Shown here in pieces: positions 38,894 through 46,247 of a DNA stretch of 64,000 nt. This stretch comes from DAORHV01 sp964434575 (lineage in GTDB: Bacteria; Patescibacteriota; Gracilibacteria; Peribacterales; Peribacteraceae), in NCBI GenBank assembly GCA_964434575.1, contig CAYSWB010000007.1, positions 1 through 64,000 of the forward strand. Reading direction: 5' to 3'. A program made the translations under genes and the position numbers. Numbering within the stretch: the stretch's first letter is position 1; the number at the start of each line of letters is the position of its first letter. Below the pieces are notes generated by a model. The model ran no database searches, was not told the DNA's origin, and saw nothing but the letters and a program-made list of their open reading frames with translations.

Positions 38894-40198
38894 CTATTTC
38901 GCGGTCTTCACCGCGCCCGTGCCGTAGGCGGCGGTGATGTCCTGCTTGTCGGTGACCCACTCCACGGCCACGTCCAGCTGCGGGTCTTTGCCGGCCTGGT
39001 ATTGCTCGAGCGTGCGGTCCACGTGCAGCTCCGGCGTGATGCCCTTCTTGCCGATATCGGTGCCGCTCGGCGTCAGCCAGCGGGCGGTGGTCACGCGCAG
39101 GCTGGAGCCGCCCGGCAGATCCACGATCTCCTGCACGGTGCCTTTGCCGAAGCTCTGCACGCCGACGATCTTCGCGCGCTTGTGGTCCTGCAGCGCGCCG
39201 GCAACGATTTCGGAAGCGCTGGCCGAACCGCCGTTGATGATGACGGCCACCGGCAGTTTGCCGGGCACCAGCACGCCGCCCTTCACGAAGTGTTCTTCGG
39301 TCAGGCCGCCGCGGCGCTCCACGGACACCACCTTGCCGTCGCCGACGAACATGGACACCAGGTCCACCGCACCCTCCAGGTAGCCGCCGCCGTTGAAGCG
39401 GAGGTCCAGGACCAAGCCCTTGGCGTCGGCGAGCGGGAGCTCGGTGAGCGCCTTGCGAAGCTCGGCGATGGAATCCGTGCCGAATTGGTTCAGCGACACG
39501 TACGCGACGGAACCGCTGGCGCTCTTGATGACGCGCGATTCGACGCTCGGGACATGGATGGCGTCGCGCGTGAGCGTGACGGTCGTGCTCTGGCGCGCTT
39601 TGTCATGCAGGATCGTGAGCGTGACGTTCGTGCCTTTCTTGCCGCGGATCTTGGACACGACTTCGTCCAGCTGCATGCCGCTCACCTCGACGCCGTCGAC
39701 GCTCAGGATGATGTCGCGCGGCAGCATGCCGGCCTTCTCCGCCGGCGAGCCTTTCAGTGGGGCGACGACGATGACCTGGCCGTTCTGCATTTCCAGCTGG
39801 GCGCCGATGCCCTCCAGCGTGCCCGAAAGCGCGTCCTGGAACTGCTTGCTGTCGCTGGGCGTCATGAACACGGTGTACGGGTCCCCCACGGCATCCACCA
39901 TGCCGCCGACCGCGCCGAAGACCATGGTGTTCACCTTCAGCTGGTCCGGCTCGATGTAATTTTTGCTCAGCAGCCGCCACACGCTCCACATCAGGGTGAT
40001 GTCCACCTCTTTCTCCGGGTCCGACGCCACGGTCTTGCCGCTGCCGGTCGCGCCCGAAAACAATTCCGCGATGCGGTCGTGTTCCGCGCTCAGGCGCTGC
40101 TGTTCGGCGCGCATGCCCAGCTGCCAGCCCAGGGCCAACATGATGAGCGGCAACAGTACAGCCGAAAAAATACGGAGCGAACGTGTCATGGAGGTCAT
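38894..40198 (-). CDS. S41 C-terminal processing peptidase with PDZ domain
   Basis: The protein of about 434 residues has an N-terminal membrane anchor (SLRIFSAVLLPLIMLALGW). The start of the S41 fold (VWRLLSKNYIEPDQL, GGMVDAVGDPYTVFMTP) is followed by a PDZ domain (GIGAQLEMQNGQVIVVAPLKGSPAEKAGM...SVDG). The catalytic domain has the nucleophile Ser in NGGSASASEIVAGAL and the Lys in QSFGKGTVQ. Like CtpA/Prc, it would degrade or trim extracytoplasmic proteins from their C-termini. Three closely spaced Met codons compete as start; 40198 and 40189 both leave the anchor intact. It diverges from the DUF1858-IscA gene. Confidence 0.93.
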   Translation of the reverse strand: MTSMTRSLRIFSAVLLPLIMLALGWQLGMRAEQQRLSAEHDRIAELFSGATGSGKTVASDPEKEVDITLMWSVWRLLSKNYIEPDQLKVNTMVFGAVGGMVDAVGDPYTVFMTPSDSKQFQDALSGTLEGIGAQLEMQNGQVIVVAPLKGSPAEKAGMLPRDIILSVDGVEVSGMQLDEVVSKIRGKKGTNVTLTILHDKARQSTTVTLTRDAIHVPSVESRVIKSASGSVAYVSLNQFGTDSIAELRKALTELPLADAKGLVLDLRFNGGGYLEGAVDLVSMFVGDGKVVSVERRGGLTEEHFVKGGVLVPGKLPVAVIINGGSASASEIVAGALQDHKRAKIVGVQSFGKGTVQEIVDLPGGSSLRVTTARWLTPSGTDIGKKGITPELHVDRTLEQYQAGKDPQLDVAVEWVTDKQDITAAYGTGAVKTAK

Positions 40199-40264
40199 GA
40201 TCGGCATCCCGCGAAATCCGGTCATCCGATCGTGGAGCGAAGCATACTGGAATATACTGCGGCC

Positions 40265-40894
40265 ATGCCAGCGAAACGCGTTGCAAAAAAGACCACCTCC
40301 GTGAAAAAGACGAAAGCCGCCAAACGGCCCGCCAAGACCGCCGTACCGCGCGTGGACGCGTCCATGAACGTCATGGACATCATCGCGTTGCATCCCGGCG
40401 CGGCCGAGGTGATGTCGGCGTACGGACTGCACTGCGTGGGCTGCGCTTTCAACACGCTCGATTCGCTCGGCGACGGCGCCAAAAGCCACGGCCTCACCGA
40501 CCACGACGTGAACATGATCGTTGCGGACTTGAACGAACTGCTCGCATCGTCGAAGCCCCGCCCCTCCACGCTGACGATCACCGCCGACGCGGCGCGCGCG
40601 CTGCTGAAGGTCGCCGAGGGCGAGGACAAAAAAGGATACGGCCTGCGCGTGGACACCGACGAACGGGGCGCGTTCTGCATGGAGTTCGAGAAGGAGGCCA
40701 AGAAAGACGACTTGAAGTTCAGGAACGCCGAGGTGCCTGAACTGACGTTCTTCGCCTCGCCGCTGACGCTGTGGCGCATCGGCGGATCGACGATCGACTA
40801 CCGGGAAGGGCGCTTCAAGTTGGATATGGCTTCCGAACCTTGTGGTTGCGGAAAAACAACATGCGGCTGCGGCGGCTCATGCGGGAAAAATTGA
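40265..40894 (+). CDS. DUF1858 domain fused to an A-type iron-sulfur carrier (IscA/HesB)-like domain
   Basis: The 209-residue protein has a Lys/Ala-rich N-terminal 28 residues. A DUF1858 domain follows (about 31-95; MDIIALHPGAAEVMSAYGLHCVGC with C57-x2-C60), as found in ScdA/Ric-type proteins. Residues 102-205 look like HesB/IscA: LTITADAARALLKV, GYGLRVDTD, GSTIDYREGRFKLD and a Cys-rich tail CGCGKTTCGCGGSCG. The first IscA cysteine motif (CSGF) is replaced by GAFCMEF (Cys138). It probably binds a cluster or iron; the pairing of these domains suggests a carrier or repair role. TATACT (40253-40258) lies 6 nt before the ATG. Confidence 0.75.
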   Translation: MPAKRVAKKTTSVKKTKAAKRPAKTAVPRVDASMNVMDIIALHPGAAEVMSAYGLHCVGCAFNTLDSLGDGAKSHGLTDHDVNMIVADLNELLASSKPRPSTLTITADAARALLKVAEGEDKKGYGLRVDTDERGAFCMEFEKEAKKDDLKFRNAEVPELTFFASPLTLWRIGGSTIDYREGRFKLDMASEPCGCGKTTCGCGGSCGKN

Positions 40895-40924
40895 CGGAAG
40901 AGCATTTCATGTCACGATGACATC
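40891..40924 (+). promoter_or_regulatory. Promoter with palindrome before the 40925 gene
   Basis: TTGACG (40891-40896), a 16-bp spacer and CACGAT (40913-40918) precede the GTG start by 6 nt. ATGTCA-CGA-TGACAT (40909-40923) is a perfect palindrome covering the -10 box and transcription start, a likely operator. The -35 box contains the stop codon of the upstream gene. Confidence 0.5.
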
Positions 40925-41572
40925 GTGCCGCTTGCAGACCTCCGCCAACGAAGAATCGCCGATCTGCTGGAAAACATACGCCAGCCGGAAGATCAGTTGC
41001 GGTACGTGGACCACGTCATCCAGGTATACGGCTTCATGACGCTCGGACACATTCAAAAATTGGTCGGTGAAACCATCGGCGGCCGCGACGCCGACTGCGG
41101 CAGCGCGCACGAGCTCACCGCCACGCCGACTACGGCATGCCGCATGCACTTCCGCAGTAACCGCTGCCACCACCAACTGGAAGTGAGCACCGGCCACGTG
41201 ACCGCGGGCGGCATCTATTACACGGCTGTCGCGGCGCTGGACACGCTGCCGCGCGTCGCGGTGGATGCCCGGGGCGAACCGGTTACGCTGAAACGTATCG
41301 TGCACAACACTCGAAAAATCTACGATTTGGACACGCCGGCCTACCGTGCCTACGCGCCATTCCGTGACCCGGAGGCGCCGCCAATCCCGCTGCCATTGCT
41401 GCAGTTGCACCCCACAGTGCACGCAGCCGTCACGGCCGCGGACGTGGGTCGCGCCCTGGACCGACTGAAAGATCCCACGGGTCAGGATATGGACCTGATC
41501 AAACAGGCGCTTGGACGTGCGCTCGAAGACTTGCTCGGTCCGCTGCCGGACGAACCGAAGCCGCTGCCGTAA
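40925..41572 (+). CDS. Divergent member of the transglutaminase-like small-protein family, probably inactive
   Basis: The 215-residue protein starts with GTG. Its central part aligns by eye with the proteins at 52210-52836 and 61567-62196: DADCGSAHE (Cys58), GGIYYTAVAALDTLPRVAVDA (Asp114) and AYRAYAPFRDPEAP match their CGF, YHFWVAVG.....RVAIDGA and AFFAPYRRGEQP. Spacing is kept (40 and 16 residues versus 41 and 15), but the catalytic-position His is Tyr98. So it looks like a paralogue that has lost the Cys-His-Asp set. No signal peptide is present. The function is unknown. Confidence 0.5.
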   Translation: MPLADLRQRRIADLLENIRQPEDQLRYVDHVIQVYGFMTLGHIQKLVGETIGGRDADCGSAHELTATPTTACRMHFRSNRCHHQLEVSTGHVTAGGIYYTAVAALDTLPRVAVDARGEPVTLKRIVHNTRKIYDLDTPAYRAYAPFRDPEAPPIPLPLLQLHPTVHAAVTAADVGRALDRLKDPTGQDMDLIKQALGRALEDLLGPLPDEPKPLP

Positions 41573-41599
41573 CGGCGTCTTTGGAGTACACTGGGCTCC

Positions 41600-42184
41600 A
41601 TGATCAAACTGCCAGCCGCGCTCGAGAAAAAACTCGCCGTCTTGTTTCCGAAAGTGCGCGAACGCGAACGCTTCGTGGCCGATTTGGTGACCAAGGCGAT
41701 CGAGACCGCCGTGCTGCCGGAAATCCAACAGCCGTTGTCCATCGGCGGCACGCTCCACCTGTTCACCGACGGAGGATCGCGCGGGAATCCCGGCCAGGCG
41801 GCCGTGGGCTGCGTGTTGCTGGACCCCGCCACCGGCGCGGTGCTGCGCGAACACAGCGAGGCCATCGGCATCCAGACCAACAACATCGCCGAGTACCAGG
41901 CGCTGATCGCCGGCATGAAGATGTCGGTGGAATTCCGCCCCAACCACTTGGTCTGCCACTTGGACTCCGAACTGGTCGTAAAACAGCTCAGCGGCGAATA
42001 CCGCGTGAAAATGGCCACCTTCCAGCCGCTCATCGACGAGATTATGGAACTGAAAGCGGAATTTCCGCAGGTCACCTTCACCTACGTCCCGCGCCACCTG
42101 AACACGCGCGCCGACGCGTTGGTGAACAAAGCGCTGGACTCCAACCCCGTTCCGGGCGCACCATCGTTGTCCCGAAGAATCTAA
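41600..42184 (+). CDS. Ribonuclease HI-like protein
   Basis: The 194-residue protein has a short helical N-terminal extension (1-45), then the RNase H fold with all four acidic residues: Asp57 (LFTDGGSRGNPG), Glu98 (TNNIAEYQALI), Asp122 (HLDSELVVKQL) and Asp172 (RHLNTRADALVNKAL). The NNxAEYxAL and HLDSxLVxxQL patterns match the RnhA-like group often called YpdQ/Rv2228c-type. It cleaves RNA in RNA-DNA hybrids. TACACT (41587-41592) lies 7 nt before the ATG. Confidence 0.92.
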   Translation: MIKLPAALEKKLAVLFPKVRERERFVADLVTKAIETAVLPEIQQPLSIGGTLHLFTDGGSRGNPGQAAVGCVLLDPATGAVLREHSEAIGIQTNNIAEYQALIAGMKMSVEFRPNHLVCHLDSELVVKQLSGEYRVKMATFQPLIDEIMELKAEFPQVTFTYVPRHLNTRADALVNKALDSNPVPGAPSLSRRI

Positions 42185-42189
42185 GCCAA

Positions 42190-43530
42190 ATGCACCAACC
42201 GACGACCGTCTCCGCCGCTTTGCCAGGCGCCCTCCGGGCGTGGCGTCTGTGGGTGCTCGTCGGCGTGCTCGCGGTCTTCGGCGTGCCGGAAACGACGTGG
42301 GCCGCCCCCGCGCAGCTCACCCTGACCTACGACCACCATATCTTCACGATGTACCCCAACAACCACCCGGAGTGGAAGCAGCCCCGCAAGCAGTGGTACT
42401 ACGAAGGCGTCCCGGCCGTGCCGCCGGCCCGCTTGCTGACCTGCGGATCCGAGCCCGTGGACGCGCCGGGCTGGAGCCACGAGGAAATCGTGGAATGGAA
42501 CCTGGAGGCCATCGGCCGCAGCATCCGGAAGGAAATCGGCGCCAAGTTCGATCGCGAGCCGGGCAGCGTGCGCATCTCGCGCACGGGCTCCGGCGAGGTC
42601 GTGTTCGACGGCCATGGACTGCCCGGACGCAACATCGACGTGACGCGCGCATCGGCGCTCGTGCGCGAGGCGTTGGACCGGAACGTGTCTCAGGTGATGC
42701 TGCCGGTGATCGAAACCGCTCCCCTGGTGACGGTGGAGGACGAGGATCTGAAAGCGCAGGGCATCAAGGAAGTCGTGACGGTCGGCGAATCCGTGTTCGC
42801 CGGCTCGCCGAAGAACCGCCGCCACAACATCGCGGTGGGCGTGGACACGTTCAACGGCCACCTGATCCCGCAGGGCGACACGTTCTCGTTCGTGGAAACG
42901 CTGGGCCCCGTGAACGCCGCAACCGGCTACCTGAAGGAACTGGTGATCCAGGGCGACCAGACCATCCCCGACTACGGCGGAGGATTGTGCCAGGTGAGCT
43001 CCACCGCCTACCGCGGCCCGTGGGAGTACGGCATGCCGATCGTGCAACGCAAGAACCACAGCTACGCGGTGACGTACTACAGCCCGCAAGGCACCGACGC
43101 GACCATTTACCCGCCCAGCGTGGACATGAAATTCAAGAACGACACGCCCGGAGCGCTGCTGATCCAGTCGTTCACGGACGAGAAGGACCGTGCGTTCTTC
43201 ATTTACTACGGCACGAAGGATGACCGGAAGAGCGAAGTCTTCGGGCCGTTCGTTTCCAATCGCATCGGCGCGCCCAAGGAGGAGAAGATCGAATACACCA
43301 CCGACTTGGCTCCCGGCGAACGCAAGAAAGTGGGCGACCGCCACGACGGCATGCAGGTGATGTGGTACCGCAGCGTGCAGATGCCGGGCACCGGCGCGAC
43401 CATGGAAAGCTACTTCTCGCACTACCAGACGCGCCCGCTCTATTACCTGGTGGGCGTGGGAGCCGGCGAGAGCCTGCCCGCCACCGACGGCGACTTGAGC
43501 GAGGCGCCCAGCTGGCTGCCGAGCAGGTGA
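42190..43530 (+). CDS. VanW family protein
   Basis: The 446-residue protein has a signal peptide or anchor (WRLWVLVGVLAVFGVPETTWA, about 19-39). An N-terminal domain of about 150 residues includes RNIDVTRASALVREAL, the pattern of the peptidoglycan-binding-4 repeat that commonly precedes VanW. The VanW core is NIAVGVDTFNGHLIPQGDTFSF and DYGGGLCQVSSTAYRG...NHSYAVTYYSPQGTDATIYPP (about 210-305). It acts outside the membrane and is thought to touch the cell wall; its enzymatic role is unknown. It follows RNase H by 5 bp. Its last 88 bp overlap recO on the other strand. Confidence 0.9.
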   Translation: MHQPTTVSAALPGALRAWRLWVLVGVLAVFGVPETTWAAPAQLTLTYDHHIFTMYPNNHPEWKQPRKQWYYEGVPAVPPARLLTCGSEPVDAPGWSHEEIVEWNLEAIGRSIRKEIGAKFDREPGSVRISRTGSGEVVFDGHGLPGRNIDVTRASALVREALDRNVSQVMLPVIETAPLVTVEDEDLKAQGIKEVVTVGESVFAGSPKNRRHNIAVGVDTFNGHLIPQGDTFSFVETLGPVNAATGYLKELVIQGDQTIPDYGGGLCQVSSTAYRGPWEYGMPIVQRKNHSYAVTYYSPQGTDATIYPPSVDMKFKNDTPGALLIQSFTDEKDRAFFIYYGTKDDRKSEVFGPFVSNRIGAPKEEKIEYTTDLAPGERKKVGDRHDGMQVMWYRSVQMPGTGATMESYFSHYQTRPLYYLVGVGAGESLPATDGDLSEAPSWLPSR

Positions 43531-44135
43531 CGCGTGAACGCTTCCAGTTCGGGAAGCAGCGCGGCGGGACAAGCGGAGGCGGACGACAGCGAAGCGGAGG
43601 GAATGTCGTTGAGGAGCGCGCGCATGGCGGGCGACAAGCCGTTCATGAGCGAGGTGTCCACCGGCAGCGCGGCCAGGTCTTCGCCGCCGGGGAGCGAACC
43701 CAGGATGGACAGCAGTTTCAGCGTGAACACCGGCAGCAGCGCCGGCGCGTGGTCGGTGCTGCAGTGCGACAGGAACTCGCGCGTGAGCATGTAGACCTGC
43801 TCCACCGGCTCGCCCTCGTGGATGATGTTCAGCAGGATTTCCATCCCCTGCTCGGCACACGAGAACGCGCGCAGGCAGGTGGCGCATTCGGAGTACGGAT
43901 CGATGCACGAGGCCTGCGTGACGCTATGCGCTCCGGTGCGGCCGAACGTGTACTCCACCTGGATGCGGCGCAGCGGCAACAAGGCCGATCCCCGCTTGCT
44001 GGTGACGCGGCGGACGCCGGCCGCGCGCGCGGCGATGCGGCCCGACTTGCGCGTGAGCAGCAGGCAAAAACGGTCGGCTTCGCCGACATTGAAGGTTTTC
44101 AGCACGATGGCTTCGTCCGCGAACGTTCTGCTCAC
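43443..44135 (-). CDS. recO: DNA repair protein RecO
   Basis: The 230-residue protein has the N-terminal OB-fold (DEAIVLKTFNVGEADRFCLLLTRKSGRIAARAAGVRR). A helical middle part carries cysteines in a zinc-finger-like arrangement (SCIDPYSECATCLRAFSC, about 88-105). RecO loads RecA on SSB-coated DNA with RecR. The start is GTG, with TATACT 8 nt upstream. The C-terminal 29 codons are antisense to the VanW gene, and the tail (SPAPTPTR) looks unstructured. Confidence 0.88.
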   Translation of the reverse strand: MSRTFADEAIVLKTFNVGEADRFCLLLTRKSGRIAARAAGVRRVTSKRGSALLPLRRIQVEYTFGRTGAHSVTQASCIDPYSECATCLRAFSCAEQGMEILLNIIHEGEPVEQVYMLTREFLSHCSTDHAPALLPVFTLKLLSILGSLPGGEDLAALPVDTSLMNGLSPAMRALLNDIPSASLSSASACPAALLPELEAFTRHLLGSQLGASLKSPSVAGRLSPAPTPTR

Positions 44136-44160
44136 GGTACGTCAGTATACAACAGGTCGC

Positions 44161-45129
44161 TTACACGTTGCCGAGCAACGTTCCCTGCACGCGGGTCCAC
44201 AACACGAACAGCGTGCCGACCACGGCCAGCAGCGGAATCAGCAATGCTTCGCCGATGAGCGTCCACGGCAACCAGGCCAACAGCGACGCCAGGATGCCCT
44301 CGCCCCACGCGGCGAACGCGCCGCCGGCTCCCAGGGCCGGCACCACCGCCGGCGCGATAGCGATGCACGCGGCGGCGAAGACGACCGAGAATACGAGCGC
44401 GACTCCCAGCAAGAGCGTGATTTCCACCGCGAACGGCAACAGCGTGAACAGGGCCGGCGCGCCGACGAGCTGCTCCACGAAGACCTCGTCGCGGCGCAGC
44501 ATGGCGCGGCGGCGGATCAATTCCACGATGACGAACAGCAGGACGATCACGAAGAGCGCGACCACCAGCCCCAGGAACACGCGGGCCGAAGACACGATTT
44601 CGACGAGCTGGTACAGCCGCTGCTCCTGATCCGTGGTTTGCGACAGGAATTGCGGGTCCACGGTCTGCGCGAACACCGGCTGCTGCAGGAACTGCAGGAA
44701 ACGCGGATAGTCGGCGATGCTCGCCAGCCGGACGCCGAGCGTCTCGGGAAAAGGGTTGCCGATGCCGTACTTCTCCAGGAACGCGACCAGCTGAGGATCG
44801 CGCTGACGCTGGCGCTCGTACGCCTGCTCGCGGGTCACGTACAGCACTTCTTCCACGTACGGCAGCGCGCGGACGTTCTGCACCAGATCCTGGATGAGAT
44901 CATCGGACGCGGTATCCACGATCTCCAGACGAAGATCCGTTTGCTCGCGCAGGAATTGCACGCCGACGTGCGCCGAGAACACCAGCAAGAGCAGAACTTG
45001 GCCCAGCAGCAGCACGCCGAACAGCGAACCGACCGAGCCGGCCCAGCCGTCTTCCCGCACCACGTTCTTCAGGCCCCGGATGCAGCCGCGCTTGAAGAGG
45101 AGCGGCGTCTTGGGCATGCGAGCGAACAT
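44161..45129 (-). CDS. ftsX: FtsX-like cell-division membrane protein
   Basis: The protein of about 322 residues has an N-terminal cytoplasmic part (FKRGCIRGLKNVVREDGW), helix 1 (about 32-56) and an extracytoplasmic domain (about 60-165, with LPYVEEVLYVTREQAYERQ). Three further helices and RRRAMLRRDEVFVEQLVGAP between them are the FtsX/MacB-like coupling region. With FtsE it forms the ABC complex that activates cell-wall hydrolases at division. ftsE is not adjacent here. The ATG at 45129 is preferred since TATGAT lies 7 nt upstream; ATGs at 45141/45138 overlap that box. Confidence 0.85.
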   Translation of the reverse strand: MFARMPKTPLLFKRGCIRGLKNVVREDGWAGSVGSLFGVLLLGQVLLLLVFSAHVGVQFLREQTDLRLEIVDTASDDLIQDLVQNVRALPYVEEVLYVTREQAYERQRQRDPQLVAFLEKYGIGNPFPETLGVRLASIADYPRFLQFLQQPVFAQTVDPQFLSQTTDQEQRLYQLVEIVSSARVFLGLVVALFVIVLLFVIVELIRRRAMLRRDEVFVEQLVGAPALFTLLPFAVEITLLLGVALVFSVVFAAACIAIAPAVVPALGAGGAFAAWGEGILASLLAWLPWTLIGEALLIPLLAVVGTLFVLWTRVQGTLLGNV

Positions 45130-45161
45130 GGAGGTCATCATACCGGGTCTCCGCCCCGGCG

Positions 45162-45782
45162 TCACGCCACGGTGCCGTCGCCGTGCGCCGATTGCGCATG
45201 CTGCTCGATGCGCGCGACCATCTGCAGGCAGTCGAGCGCGCGGGCATTGCCCGGGTCCACGTCCAGCGCGCGCTGGAACAGCGCCTTGGCCTTGGCGAAA
45301 TTGTTCATGCGCAGGTAAATCACGCCCAGGTCGCACAGCGTCAGCGGGTTGGATGCGTCCAAATTGAGCGCGCGCTCCAGCGTGACCACGCCGTCCACGT
45401 TGTCGCCGGAGCTGAACAGAGCCCAGCCCAGGCAACGGAGGATTTCGGGGTTGTTGTGCTTCAGGCCGTTGGCGGTGCGCAGCATCTGCACCGCCTCGTC
45501 CCAGCGCTCCAGGTGCGACGCCACGAAGCCAAGGATGTAGTAGCCGGTATAGCTTTCCTTATCCACGGCGATGGCGCTGCGCGCGGCGTTGGCGGCGCGA
45601 TCGTAGTGCTCGAGGCTCAATTCGTTGTCGGCGATCTCCTCAAGCGCCTCGATGTTGTTGGGATCGGCGATGAGCACCTGTTCCAAAACGGCGATGGCCT
45701 CCTCATATTTCCCCTCCATTTTCAAATCTTCGGCCTGGTTCAGGAGGTCGATCAACGGGCCGTCGTTCTGCGGTACGGACAT
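45162..45782 (-). CDS. TPR-repeat protein
   Basis: The 206-residue soluble protein has about five TPR units, e.g. EGKYEEAIAVLEQVLIADPNNIEAL (about 23-47), ILGFVASHLERWDEAVQML, CLGWALFSSGDNVDGVVTLERAL and LGVIYLRMNNFAKAKALFQRALDVDPGNARAL. It is presumably a protein-protein adaptor; the partner is unknown. TACACT lies exactly 6 nt before the ATG. It lies upstream of ftsX on the same strand, 32 bp away. Confidence 0.88.
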   Translation of the reverse strand: MSVPQNDGPLIDLLNQAEDLKMEGKYEEAIAVLEQVLIADPNNIEALEEIADNELSLEHYDRAANAARSAIAVDKESYTGYYILGFVASHLERWDEAVQMLRTANGLKHNNPEILRCLGWALFSSGDNVDGVVTLERALNLDASNPLTLCDLGVIYLRMNNFAKAKALFQRALDVDPGNARALDCLQMVARIEQHAQSAHGDGTVA

Positions 45783-45817
45783 GTCTCCAGTGTACCACGA
45801 CGGGCGTCGGCCCCGGA

Positions 45818-46147
45818 TTAACCGGCGATAAAGAAGACCACCGTGCTCATGATGAGCCAGGCGCTCAGGATGATGGCGTAACCGATCAGCGAAGCGATCA
45901 TCAGCTTCTTGCCGTTATCCAGGAAGCGTCCGCCGCCGGAACCGACCATCATGAAGGTACCGATCAGGAAGATGGTGGTGGTGACGCCGCCGCCCCAGAA
46001 GAGGAGAACGTTCACGATGCCCGCCACGATGCGCGGGATCGTCGTCACCACGCCGGTGCTCACCACGATCGGCGCGCCGGGCGTATAGGCCATGGCGGCC
46101 GCGGGAAGCAGCAGGAGGGCGGCAATGGACAGTTTTTTCAGCGACAT
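45818..46147 (-). CDS. Small secreted/membrane protein, TrbC/VirB2 pilin-like
   Basis: The 109-residue protein has a signal peptide (LKKLSIAALLLLPAAAMA, about 4-21), then two hydrophobic helices (about 45-69 and 82-108) linked by GSGGGRFLDNGKKLM. This helix-basic loop-helix layout after a signal peptide is that of VirB2/TrbC-type pilins, a fold-level guess only. No other type IV secretion genes are nearby. TACAAT lies 6 nt before the ATG (46147). Confidence 0.6.
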   Translation of the reverse strand: MSLKKLSIAALLLLPAAAMAYTPGAPIVVSTGVVTTIPRIVAGIVNVLLFWGGGVTTTIFLIGTFMMVGSGGGRFLDNGKKLMIASLIGYAIILSAWLIMSTVVFFIAG

Positions 46148-46247
46148 CACCCCATTGTACCATATTTCGCCCCTTGGATGAAGCCCAGAGCGGGCCGGGG
46201 CGCCATTCGGTTGCGCGGCGGATGGCCCCTGACTAGACTTGGCATCT

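Noticed and set aside
45818..46147. Complete type IV secretion or conjugation locus
   Set aside because: Only one pilin-like small protein is present; no VirB4, VirB6 or coupling ATPase lies in the window.
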